Both the position numbers and the translations under genes were made by a program. Source: GCA-2794515 sp033763335 (GTDB taxonomy: Bacteria > Chloroflexota > Anaerolineae > Aggregatilineales > Phototrophicaceae). From it: 64,000 nucleotides of DNA. The notes beneath the pieces are model-generated. The model did not search any database, was not told the DNA's origin, and saw nothing but the letters and a program-made list of their open reading frames with translations. Where the stretch lies: NCBI GenBank assembly GCA_033763335.1, contig JANRKU010000086.1, positions 13,153 to 77,152 on the forward strand. The letters run 5' to 3'. Of this stretch, positions 34,754 through 42,146 are shown one piece after another (the first letter of the stretch is position 1; each line of letters opens with the position of its first letter).

Positions 34754-36169
34754 TTATCCGTTGGTAGCGGAGTAGGCAGAATTGTTTAAACCGACTTTAT
34801 CAGGCGGAAATTTGGTCAAGTCGCGCGGTATTCGTAGGCGATGCGGTCGAAATTGATATTTTCCCCACAATGCCGCTCGAAAAGATTGCCACAGCGTGTT
34901 AAATGACCAGCGTCCACCGCCACGCCACCACCCGGTCGGTACTTCTGGCGCATCGCATAATCCCCAAGTTTGGTAGCCCGCCAACACCATTAAGGCATAG
35001 ACCCAAGCACTCCATTGCACACTCGCCACGGCTGCCTCTGGATGCCAACATTGCTTATCCCCCAACCCAAAGGTGGTCTTGAGTTCACGATGACACACCT
35101 CAATTTCCCACCGTTGCCATGCCCAAAAGATGAGCGATTCGACTGTCATTGGCAATATCCATGCACCTGTCTCATCCTGCACGGCATTGACCAGATAAGC
35201 CACTGGCTCACGGTGTTTGGTGGTTGTGCCTTTGGTATAGCGTTCACCGCCAATGACGATGACAAATAATGGCTTATCCGCCATTCTCTCACGAATAACG
35301 GGTCCTTCGACACGGTAGCGTAACTGACGTGATTTGCCCCGAATGGTCATCTCAGTCGAAACCCAGTCGGGTAATGTCTTATCCCACATCTGTTGCGGTG
35401 TCTTAGCACGCTCCCCATATTTCTTTTTGCGCCCGTTGGGGTCGGGTAGATGATACAACACGCGATTTTTTGCCGTTCTCACCAGCAAATTGACCCCATT
35501 GGGCAGGTTTTTCCACAAATTAAGGGTGTCAAATGCCCCATCTGCCACCAAAAGTACCTGTTGGGATTCACGACCCAGTTGAACCAGTTGGGTATGTAAC
35601 CAATGTAAGCACTCCACCGTCACCTCCCACTCTTTGCGAGCTTCATACACCTGTCGCTTGGATTTCTCGGTGAAGGCAGGCAGAAAGCGTAACGGAATGA
35701 GGCGCGTGAACCCATTGTCAGGAGGCAGTAACATACCCATATGCAACCAGCGTTGTGTGAGATGAATCCCGACCATAAAGGCTGGATTGCGTGGATTTCT
35801 CCCCCAGCCAACGCCTTCGATATGCTTGCCTGTGCGTGGGGTTTGTGTCCCATCACAGGCGATGACGATGGGTGTGTCGCTTGGGATATGGGCGAGAGTT
35901 TGTTCCAAGAGGATAGGAGCGACTTCTTCCTCACAAAAACGTTTTTGGCTGAAAAGACGGTAAAACGGGCTGAGTAAGGAGGCTTGGGTGATGCCCTGTG
36001 CCAGTGCCAGTCGGGTAATGGTGTGGCGACCAAAGACAAATAGTTCAGCTAACACCAATGAGCAGGCACGTTCAAAGACACGATACTGTCCAAAGGTGGC
36101 AGAATAAGCGTGGAGTAATGAAAAAAGGGCTGTGAGTAAATCGTGATTTTGTGCGATAATTGGGTTCAT
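34754..36169 (-). CDS. DDE transposase (IS4/IS701-like)
   Basis: A 471-residue transposase of the RNase H-fold DDE class. The first Asp is in VIACDGTQTP, the second in LLVADGAFDTL and the Glu in WEIEVCHRELKTTFG, which matches the Y-(2)-R-(3)-E-(6)-K-type signature of IS4-like families in relaxed form. N-terminal helical DNA-binding region about 1-100. The frame is intact with no frameshift. The start at 36169 has GGAG seven to ten bases upstream; a longer reading from 36244 would begin inside the right terminal repeat and is unlikely. The gene fills nearly the whole element, as usual. The protein is probably active, but only the sequence says so. Confidence 0.9.
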   Translation of the reverse strand: MNPIIAQNHDLLTALFSLLHAYSATFGQYRVFERACSLVLAELFVFGRHTITRLALAQGITQASLLSPFYRLFSQKRFCEEEVAPILLEQTLAHIPSDTPIVIACDGTQTPRTGKHIEGVGWGRNPRNPAFMVGIHLTQRWLHMGMLLPPDNGFTRLIPLRFLPAFTEKSKRQVYEARKEWEVTVECLHWLHTQLVQLGRESQQVLLVADGAFDTLNLWKNLPNGVNLLVRTAKNRVLYHLPDPNGRKKKYGERAKTPQQMWDKTLPDWVSTEMTIRGKSRQLRYRVEGPVIRERMADKPLFVIVIGGERYTKGTTTKHREPVAYLVNAVQDETGAWILPMTVESLIFWAWQRWEIEVCHRELKTTFGLGDKQCWHPEAAVASVQWSAWVYALMVLAGYQTWGLCDAPEVPTGWWRGGGRWSFNTLWQSFRAALWGKYQFRPHRLRIPRDLTKFPPDKVGLNNSAYSATNG

Positions 36170-36251
36170 AAGGATGTCTCCGGTCTGTTTTTTTCTGATA
36201 AATAATTCATACCAGAAACATCCTTTTTTGACAAGAAAAGCCAAAGTTCAG

Positions 36252-36271
36252 AATCATCCTAAAGGATGATG
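36252..36271. repeat. 20-bp direct repeat at the right side of the IS
   Basis: Second copy of AATCATCCTAAAGGATGATG, adjoining the right inverted repeat. See 34649-34668. Confidence 0.8.
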
Positions 36272-36346
36272 AAAGGAGAATTATTTTAAGATAAAGGGCG
36301 GCATGGGCTGGTAATGCGGATTATCCACCTATCAAAAGAGGTGCTA

Positions 36347-37114
36347 TTATCCCCCCAATGCCCGTTTGAGTGCCTCAAGAACTTGGACAAAATTTGCCAA
36401 TTGGGGATTTTGCGTTTTTCGCATGAAATCTACGACTTTTTCTTGATAGATAACAGCAGTTTTGAGGTCACGTAGGTTGGTGCTGGCTTGTGCCATCATC
36501 CGCCAACCTGTAAAACGGATAGCCATGCTATTTTTGCCCTCACCCTCAAATTTATCCGCCACTTGCAAGATGTATTCTGCCAACTTTTTTAACCCAGCCC
36601 AATCATTGCGTTGTGGATAGCGCATAGACATCAGGCTAAAGGTGTTGGCGATGTCTCCTAATGCGTCTAATTGCCGATAGTGACGGATTGCCTTGCCAAA
36701 AGCCGATTTTGCTTCATCGTGTTTGTCTAAGTTATCATAGGCAATGCCCATTGAATCATATAATTTGGCTTTGACCATCGTGGCTTGGTTGCTGGTGGGG
36801 TAGCTGGAAGGGACAATCAGTTTGAGTTTCCCCAGTTCCTTATACCATTCCCCCTCAAAACTCAGCACCCGTTCTAATCGCGTATAGATTTCGATAGCTT
36901 GCTCAAATTTTAGTAAATCGGCATAACAAAAGGCGATGCACATCATAATATCTTGATATTGCATCACCCCCAATACATCGGTTGACTTTAGACAAGCGGT
37001 GAAGGCTTGTAATGCTTTATCATGTTGCCCTTGTGATTGTAAGGCGCGTCCATTTTTATAATGCCGAAACATATCTGGATGAGTAGATTCGTTTGGTTCT
37101 TGTGGTGTCATCAA
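36347..37114 (-). CDS. TPR-repeat protein
   Basis: A 255-residue cytoplasmic protein made almost wholly of tetratricopeptide-type helical pairs. Examples are YKNGRALQSQGQHDKALQAF, FCYADLLKFEQAIEIYTRL and DSMGIAYDNLDKHDEAKSAFGKAI (given in part). There is no enzymatic domain, signal peptide or membrane helix. TPR proteins mediate protein-protein contacts, and the partner is unknown. It is transcribed toward the IS element. The IS sits between this gene and the sensor kinase, possibly in this gene's own terminator, since the 20-bp repeat next to it forms a hairpin with a T-run on this strand. Confidence 0.82.
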   Translation of the reverse strand: MMTPQEPNESTHPDMFRHYKNGRALQSQGQHDKALQAFTACLKSTDVLGVMQYQDIMMCIAFCYADLLKFEQAIEIYTRLERVLSFEGEWYKELGKLKLIVPSSYPTSNQATMVKAKLYDSMGIAYDNLDKHDEAKSAFGKAIRHYRQLDALGDIANTFSLMSMRYPQRNDWAGLKKLAEYILQVADKFEGEGKNSMAIRFTGWRMMAQASTNLRDLKTAVIYQEKVVDFMRKTQNPQLANFVQVLEALKRALGG

Positions 37115-37239
37115 AATGCCTCCCTATTAGTGTGTGCAAAAACAGTTTAGCATAAACTTTTTTGTGGTTGCAACTTTTTTTACCATCTTCACGTATAAAG
37201 ATATGTAACAATCGAACAGATAAGAAGGAGTGCTTAACA

Positions 37240-37581
37240 ATGATAGGTATACTTGCGTTAGTCGGTTTGTTGGTCTTTGCATATATTTTGTTCAACATCC
37301 TGTTTGGTGTGGCGTTCACACTGATTAACTTCATCATCATGGTGTTGATTTGGATTTTCATCGGTTACTTGGCGGGTCAATTGATTCGTGGCAAGGGCTA
37401 TGGTCCTGTTGGTGATGCGGCGCTCGGTATCGGCGGTGGTATTGTCGGCTCACTGCTGTTGAATCTGCTGGGTAGAGATGCTTGGGATTCTGGCTTCATC
37501 GGCAGAATCGTGTTTGGGGCAATCGGCGCAGTCGTGCTGGTGTTCCTTGTGCGTTTGGTCAACAAAGACTTTGGCAAATAA
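37240..37581 (+). CDS. GlsB/YeaQ-like membrane protein
   Basis: A 113-residue hydrophobic protein related to the GlsB/YeaQ/YmgE family. An extra N-terminal membrane helix (IGILALVGLLVFAYILFNIL) precedes the family pattern: WIFIGYLAGQLIRGKGYGPVGD, then GIGGGIVGSLLLNLLG and GRIVFGAIGAVVLVFLVRLV (each in part). AAGGAG lies at good spacing before the ATG at 37240. A strong terminator follows the stop. It diverges from the TPR gene and is a single-gene unit. It may belong to the same stress response as the copy at 31925-32206, but nothing in the sequence shows it. Confidence 0.84.
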   Translation: MIGILALVGLLVFAYILFNILFGVAFTLINFIIMVLIWIFIGYLAGQLIRGKGYGPVGDAALGIGGGIVGSLLLNLLGRDAWDSGFIGRIVFGAIGAVVLVFLVRLVNKDFGK

Positions 37582-37608
37582 CGCACATCTCGTAAAATAA
37601 ATTGCAAG

Positions 37609-37640
37609 AAGGCGGGTAGGATTCCTATCCGCCTTTTTTA
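37609..37640 (+). terminator. Rho-independent terminator
   Basis: AAGGCGGGTAGG / CCTATCCGCCTT stem with one G-T pair and a TTTTTT tail, 27 bp after the GlsB-like gene. Confidence 0.85.
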
Positions 37641-37777
37641 TTTGTTACCTCTCTAAATATTTTTTTACTACTTCCCAATCTATGAAAAAAGTATGTTACC
37701 ATTAAGCTAAATAACGGCATCATCCACGCTCACCATCCTCTAACTGCCAATCACATTAGCTTATGAAGGGACGACTT

Positions 37778-40429
37778 ATGTCGAGATATTTTCGCATTAT
37801 TTGTATGTTGCTTTTATCATTTTTTTTGAGTATTCCCCTGACCCAAACACAAGCGGCGGGGGTAGTCTCTAATTGTACATATACCGATTTTGCAACTGCT
37901 TTAACAGGCGGTGGTGTTGTAGATTTTGCCACTGGCGGAAATTGTACTATTTCAATCTCATCAAGAATTACCATTAGTCAAAACACCACCATCCAAAATA
38001 CATCTGGATTTGTGGTGACATTTACCACGCCCAAAGGTGGGTCGCCATTATTTTATGTGGATGGTGGTATCACCTTCAATGCGAGTAATGTCACCTTTTA
38101 TCAGGGTGGCGGATTTGCTATACCGAGTGGGACGTATAATGGCGGGGCAATTTTTAATTTTGGTGGTATAGTCAACCTAACCAATACGCGCTTTGATGAT
38201 AATTTTGGCGGTTCTGGCGGTGCTATTTATAACAACGCTGGCACTATCACTATCAATAATGCTGTTTTTGTGAATAATAGCGCCATATCTAGTGGCGGGT
38301 CTATTTTGAATGATGGCGGTACAATCACAATAGATAATACGCTGTTTAGTAGTAATAGTGCGGGTACTGGTAGTGGTATTCGCAATGAAAATAGCGGGAC
38401 TGCTACTATCCGCAATAGCACGTTCTCTGGGAATACGCCCGGTGGCGCTGTCTATAATTTTTTTGGCACAATAACTATCACCCATAGCACCTTTTCTGGG
38501 AATAGCTCATTTTTGAACCCAGCCAATATTGATAATGCGGGAGGCACAACCACTGTCACTGCATCTATTTTTAATGGTGGCGATTGTGGTGGTACATTGA
38601 CCGATGGTGGCAATAATATCGCCTTTAATGCCGCAGGATGTTTGGGTGCAAATGTGAACCCGCAATTGGGTGCGTTATCGGGTGTGGTGCATATCCCTGC
38701 TAATCGTGCCATTGAATATGCGCCTGCGTGTGTGTTGGGGACAGACCAACTCGGCACAGCCCGCCCACAAGGGTCACTCTGCACCCCTGGCGCAGTCGAA
38801 GCCGACCCACCACCACAATCCGTCACGGTACAATTTAGCTCTGCGAGTGGCTCTACACCAGAAAATACCAATACAGGCGCATTTATCCGCGTAACCACCT
38901 CCGATACCCAACCCGTTGGGAGTAATGCCAATGTGACGTTATCCGTCACAGGCGGAAGTGCCTCTGGTGCTGATTTTAGCTTTTTGGGTGGCACGATTAA
39001 TATCCCCGCAGGCACAGCGCATAATGCCACTATATCCATTGACCCCAATATCACCATCGTGAATGATGCTATTGATGAAAATAACGAAACAATTGATTTA
39101 TCATTATCTGCCCCATCGGGTGCATCACTCGGCGTACAAAGTACCTATATTCACACCATTTTGGATGATGATATTACATCTGTTTTCATTGGCAATCCGT
39201 TCTTTACTATTAGCGAGCCAAATACGAGTAATAGTTTCAATGTCAGGCTTAATAGTCAACCTCTTGCGGTTGTGACAGTAAATATTCTCAGTACCGATAT
39301 TACAGAATGTTTGCCAGATGTCTCTAGTATCAGTTTTGATGATACTAATTGGATGAATCCACAAACGGTACTTGTTACTGCACAAGACGATTTGTTGCTG
39401 GATAGTTCACAACTTTGTGATATTTCGCTGACATTCACTACGACAGACCCTACTTATAGCCTCTTTTTCCCGCAAACTGTGAATGTGACGGTGAGCGATA
39501 ATGATATTCCCAACGCGATCCTCATCATCGGCGGGGATAATCAACAAACCCCAATCAACACGGCATTCACCACTGCGCTCACTGTCCAAGTCAATGATGC
39601 TGGTGGGCAACCCATAGAAGGCGCAACCGTCACATTTACCCCACCAGCCAGTGGTGCAAGTGCGGGATTATCACAAACCAGCGTGTTAACCGATGTGAAT
39701 GGGCAAGCGACCATCACCGCAACAGCCAATGGCGAGGTCGGTGCGTATCAAATTTTGGTGGAATCGGGCATATTGACCCCTGTCAATTTTAACCTCGAAA
39801 ACCTCGACCCCGATGTGTTGGATGTGACGGCTGTATGTGTGGGTGATAATTTGGTCATCACCATCAACGCAGGTGCGCCGAATTTTGACATTACCGCCAT
39901 CAGTGGCGCAGACATGCCATTGTTGAATCAACCATTAGGAGCATATACCTTCTTTGGACCCGATACATGGGTTGGTGTGACTATCACGGAATTGACAGGC
40001 GATTTGGAATTTATCACCTTGCCCGATATCACCTGTGATGCGACTGTGATTACCCCACCTGTTGTCCAAGCGCCGCCACCACCTGTCCCAGATAGATGCG
40101 ATATTCGCGGGTATAGCCTAGAGATGCCCGTTGGAATTTTCTGCACCGATTTATATGAGAATGGGCAATTTACCATCGCGGGGAGTGTTCCAGCCAATCT
40201 TGCCCCTGTGATTGATGCGGTGGATGTGGGCAAATTCAACGGAGAACGCACGGTTTCTGGGGAATTTGGAACAGGTTTACCGATATGTTTAATGGGGCAG
40301 GGGCGTTTGTTTTTCTTGGATGCCTCGACCAGCCCACGCGCTCAATTTGAACTCACAACATTCTCGGTGGATGGTAAAACATGCGGATTTATCATCAATA
40401 GTGGGACAGTGGTCTTAATTGCCCCCTAG
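37778..40429 (+). CDS. Large secreted protein: beta-helix, Calx-beta and Ig-like domains
   Basis: An exported protein of 883 residues. The signal peptide (FRIICMLLLSFFLSIPLTQTQAA) is followed by a right-handed beta-helix region (about 35-280) made of short Asn/Gly/Thr-rich rungs such as GGAIYNNAGTITINNAVF. A Calx-beta domain follows (about 345-470, ending ENNETIDLSLSAP and TILDDD), with a second, weaker copy to about 575 (VSDNDIP). Next comes a bacterial Ig-like (Big_1) domain (about 585-665, GATVTFTPPASGASAGLSQT and TDVNGQATITATANG). The last 200 residues are less clear. ATG 37778 is preferred over 37763 because AGGGA precedes it. The protein resembles adhesins or polymorphic outer-surface proteins; no sorting signal is seen. 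Confidence 0.85.
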   Translation: MSRYFRIICMLLLSFFLSIPLTQTQAAGVVSNCTYTDFATALTGGGVVDFATGGNCTISISSRITISQNTTIQNTSGFVVTFTTPKGGSPLFYVDGGITFNASNVTFYQGGGFAIPSGTYNGGAIFNFGGIVNLTNTRFDDNFGGSGGAIYNNAGTITINNAVFVNNSAISSGGSILNDGGTITIDNTLFSSNSAGTGSGIRNENSGTATIRNSTFSGNTPGGAVYNFFGTITITHSTFSGNSSFLNPANIDNAGGTTTVTASIFNGGDCGGTLTDGGNNIAFNAAGCLGANVNPQLGALSGVVHIPANRAIEYAPACVLGTDQLGTARPQGSLCTPGAVEADPPPQSVTVQFSSASGSTPENTNTGAFIRVTTSDTQPVGSNANVTLSVTGGSASGADFSFLGGTINIPAGTAHNATISIDPNITIVNDAIDENNETIDLSLSAPSGASLGVQSTYIHTILDDDITSVFIGNPFFTISEPNTSNSFNVRLNSQPLAVVTVNILSTDITECLPDVSSISFDDTNWMNPQTVLVTAQDDLLLDSSQLCDISLTFTTTDPTYSLFFPQTVNVTVSDNDIPNAILIIGGDNQQTPINTAFTTALTVQVNDAGGQPIEGATVTFTPPASGASAGLSQTSVLTDVNGQATITATANGEVGAYQILVESGILTPVNFNLENLDPDVLDVTAVCVGDNLVITINAGAPNFDITAISGADMPLLNQPLGAYTFFGPDTWVGVTITELTGDLEFITLPDITCDATVITPPVVQAPPPPVPDRCDIRGYSLEMPVGIFCTDLYENGQFTIAGSVPANLAPVIDAVDVGKFNGERTVSGEFGTGLPICLMGQGRLFFLDASTSPRAQFELTTFSVDGKTCGFIINSGTVVLIAP

Positions 40430-40440
40430 AATCAATTTGG

Positions 40441-40470
40441 TAGGGGACGTGATGATTGTCGCATCCCCTA
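40441..40470. repeat. REP-like hairpin, TAGGGGA outer arms
   Basis: TAGGGGA / TCCCCTA arms around 16 partly self-complementary bases. First of three hairpins placed side by side after the secreted-protein gene. Confidence 0.55.
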
Positions 40471-40479
40471 TAACAGGGT

Positions 40480-40519
40480 GTAGGGACGATATACGCGCTT
40501 TGCGCTAATCGTCCCGTAC
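40480..40519. repeat. Nested-hairpin REP-like element
   Basis: GTAG foot, then GGGACGAT / ATCGTCCC arms; read on the minus strand the inside is TAG, a CGC/GCG core and CGTAT. It shares the TAG...CGTAT frame with 40541-40583 and 4948-4983. Confidence 0.7.
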
Positions 40520-40540
40520 AATTCTGCCAATTTTGAAGGT

Positions 40541-40583
40541 GTACGGGCGGATTAGAGGCTTCAGCCTCGTATATCCGCCCTAT
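40541..40583. repeat. Nested-hairpin REP-like element
   Basis: GGGCGGAT / ATCCGCCC outer arms, then TAG, inner palindrome AGGCTTCAGCCT and CGTAT. The outer frame is nearly identical to 4948-4983, and the one C-to-T difference is matched by G-to-A in the pairing arm. Confidence 0.75.
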
Positions 40584-40659
40584 GATGATGCAAAAATGCT
40601 GAAAAAATAAGGCAAAACCCATCGAAAATAACTACGGGCAAGCCTTATATGCTGTCCGA

Positions 40660-40881
40660 CTATCCCTCAGATTCGCCCTCATCTTTAGTAGCGGCGACAG
40701 CCAACCCACCCAAGACAAATACAATGACAGCGATAACCGCCCCGCCCGCACAAATTTGTAGGGCGAGGGACCCATTTCCGCCGATGGTTGCAATCGCAGA
40801 AAAGGCAAATGTCAGCATTGCCACAAAAATAATGCGTTTTGCCACCAATTGGGCGACAGGACTCGATGACCCTTCTTGCAT
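40660..40881 (-). CDS. Small membrane protein
   Basis: A 73-residue protein with two hydrophobic helices, IIFVAMLTFAFSAIATIGG and GGAVIAVIVFVLGGLAVAA, between a short polar N-terminus and an acidic C-terminus (TKDEGESEG). I do not recognise the family. It starts eight bases after the stop of the DUF6391-like gene on the same strand, so the two are probably one operon. That pairing, together with sound coding character and length, is the main support for it being a real gene. Confidence 0.65.
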   Translation of the reverse strand: MQEGSSSPVAQLVAKRIIFVAMLTFAFSAIATIGGNGSLALQICAGGAVIAVIVFVLGGLAVAATKDEGESEG

Positions 40882-40888
40882 AATAAAA

Positions 40889-41428
40889 TTACCCTTTCCG
40901 TGTGATGACCGCGTGCGTGACCACTGAGCGATTGCCCAATTTCAACTCGCGCCGTGTAATTTGTAAAAATTCTAAATCGCCAATATCGCCTTTGGTGGTG
41001 ATATGTTCTTGCAAGCGCATCCCCAATGAAGGGGCGACCAACATCGAGACGAGCATCAGCGTCATTGTCCAAGAAATTCTATCCAGCGTCAATTTTTTTC
41101 TGCGCCCAAATCCCAGCCACCCGCTAAAGGTGGTCAATCCGCCAGCAGTCGCCAAATTTGTGCCACAATTGGGGTGAACTGCCAATTGGGATTCGCCAGC
41201 TTTTAGCCGTGAGATGGCTTCTTTAACAGCCGCCTCTAACGATTCTGTGGGGACATCACCAATCACAATGAAGCCGTTATTATTGCTATGGGCGGCGATG
41301 GGCATCTCTTTATGTTTGCGACTGAGCATGTGAAAAGTGGCATGTTCGAGGGCATGATTCCGCCGTACCTTGCGGATGAGGGGAAATTCTAAGATGGGAC
41401 GCAACAATTCTGCGAGTTTAGCTATCAT
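40889..41428 (-). CDS. DUF6391-like membrane protein
   Basis: A 179-residue protein. The segment VRRNHALEHATFHMLSRKH is the recognisable mark of the DUF6391 family, found in cyanobacteria and Chloroflexota and of unknown function. A Cys-containing loop (AVHPNCGTNLATAGGL) is also conserved in the family as I recall it. Hydrophobic stretches at about 115-150 may form one or two membrane helices; WTMTLMLVSMLVAP is the clearest. The ATG at 41428 has AAAGAGG upstream; longer readings have no ribosome-binding site. It is followed after eight bases by the small membrane protein gene. The His/Glu/Cys pattern hints at metal binding. Confidence 0.75.
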   Translation of the reverse strand: MIAKLAELLRPILEFPLIRKVRRNHALEHATFHMLSRKHKEMPIAAHSNNNGFIVIGDVPTESLEAAVKEAISRLKAGESQLAVHPNCGTNLATAGGLTTFSGWLGFGRRKKLTLDRISWTMTLMLVSMLVAPSLGMRLQEHITTKGDIGDLEFLQITRRELKLGNRSVVTHAVITRKG

Positions 41429-41536
41429 CAAAAACCTCTTTATAGAGTCACTATTTATGATGAGTAGCATATCACAAAATAGCGTGGTGGGGGTAGTCGG
41501 CATCTTTAGCGAAGAGCGATATTGTAAGCAAGTGCA

Positions 41537-41959
41537 TCATGAAGATTGGGAGTTCATCTCTTGTAATAACCACGAATTGCCATCGGGGTCACTAAACCGC
41601 GCATATTTGATACGTCCGCCATCATATTGTTGTAATTCGCCTACAGCAACACCTCTTTCAGTGAGTGCTTGGCATATTTGGGCAATATTTTTCACAACAA
41701 GGTGCAATACCTTGATAGTACCGGGTGTCATATCAGAAACTTCATTGATGCCTGTTCCAATCAGGATTGAACAGGCAGAGCCTATTGGCGTAAGTTATAC
41801 AATCCGCATGGTTTTATCTGGACTATAGACATCGTAGTCTAAATGAAATCCAATTTTATTGATATAAAAATCTTTAGCGCGGTCAACATCGGATACTGGC
41901 ACTGGCACTAGTTCGAGTTTCATTTCAAATTGAAGGGATGTTGAATCGGGGTTTTCCAT
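41537..41959 (-). pseudogene. VOC-superfamily protein interrupted by one nonsense codon
   Basis: Starting from ATG 41959 the minus strand reads MKLELVPVPVSDVDRAKDFY and continues to DKTMRIV, where TAA at 41797-41795 stops it. In the same frame it continues with LTPIGSACSILIGTGINE, then VLHLVVKNIAQICQALTERG and ARFSDPDGNSWLLQE to a stop at 41537. Together these give a standard VOC/glyoxalase-like protein of about 140 residues. Relatives usually have Gln at the interrupted place (V-Q-L-T-P), so a single C-to-T change (CAA to TAA) explains it. No frameshift is present. Either a recent inactivation or a sequencing error is possible. Confidence 0.88.
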
Positions 41960-42078
41960 GAGTCACCTACTTTTTAGGATATACAACAGTACGTCTAAAA
42001 TATGAAAATTTGTTCTTTTTATTGTAGCAGAGGATGAGATATGTATAGATGAGTATTTTGTTAAATTTGGATATAAAG

Positions 42079-42111
42079 AAAAAACGGATATAGCGAACTA
42101 TATCCGTTTTT
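42079..42111. terminator. Bidirectional terminator hairpin
   Basis: ACGGATATAG / CTATATCCGT stem, 4-nt loop, A-run before and T-run after it. It ends the PPC-protein transcript on the minus strand (stop at 42147) and could act on the plus strand too. Confidence 0.8.
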
Positions 42112-42146
42112 GTACTTTTATAATGTTATAGGGCAAATGCCCTTAT

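Larger units (their letters stand above)
34669..36251 (-). mobile_element. IS4/IS701-like insertion sequence
   Basis: A 1583-bp element bounded by perfect 12-bp inverted repeats CTGAACTTTGGC (34669-34680) and GCCAAAGTTCAG (36240-36251), with one intact transposase gene on the minus strand. Both sides are flanked by the same 20-bp palindromic direct repeat. If the repeats are target duplications, 20 bp is long for this family. If the true ends lie inside the palindromes, the inverted repeats extend to 20-21 bp (AGGATGAT-K-CTGAACTTTGGC) with one mismatch and only a few central bases are duplicated. Intact ends and gene suggest a recent insertion. Confidence 0.85.

Noticed and set aside
36170..36244. 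Longer N-terminus for the transposase
   Set aside because: It would start within the IS terminal repeat and lacks a ribosome-binding site, while ATG 36169 has GGAG upstream.
38452..39057. Open frame of 201 codons on the minus strand
   Set aside because: Antisense to the beta-helix and Calx-beta part of the secreted protein; shadow of repetitive coding.
40441..40583. Possible short CRISPR array
   Set aside because: Three neighbouring repeats have different cores and irregular spacing, and no cas gene is present; they fit REP-like hairpins.
41370..41828. Open frame of 152 codons on the plus strand
   Set aside because: Antisense to the VOC pseudogene and the DUF6391-like gene; the opposite strand gives recognisable proteins.
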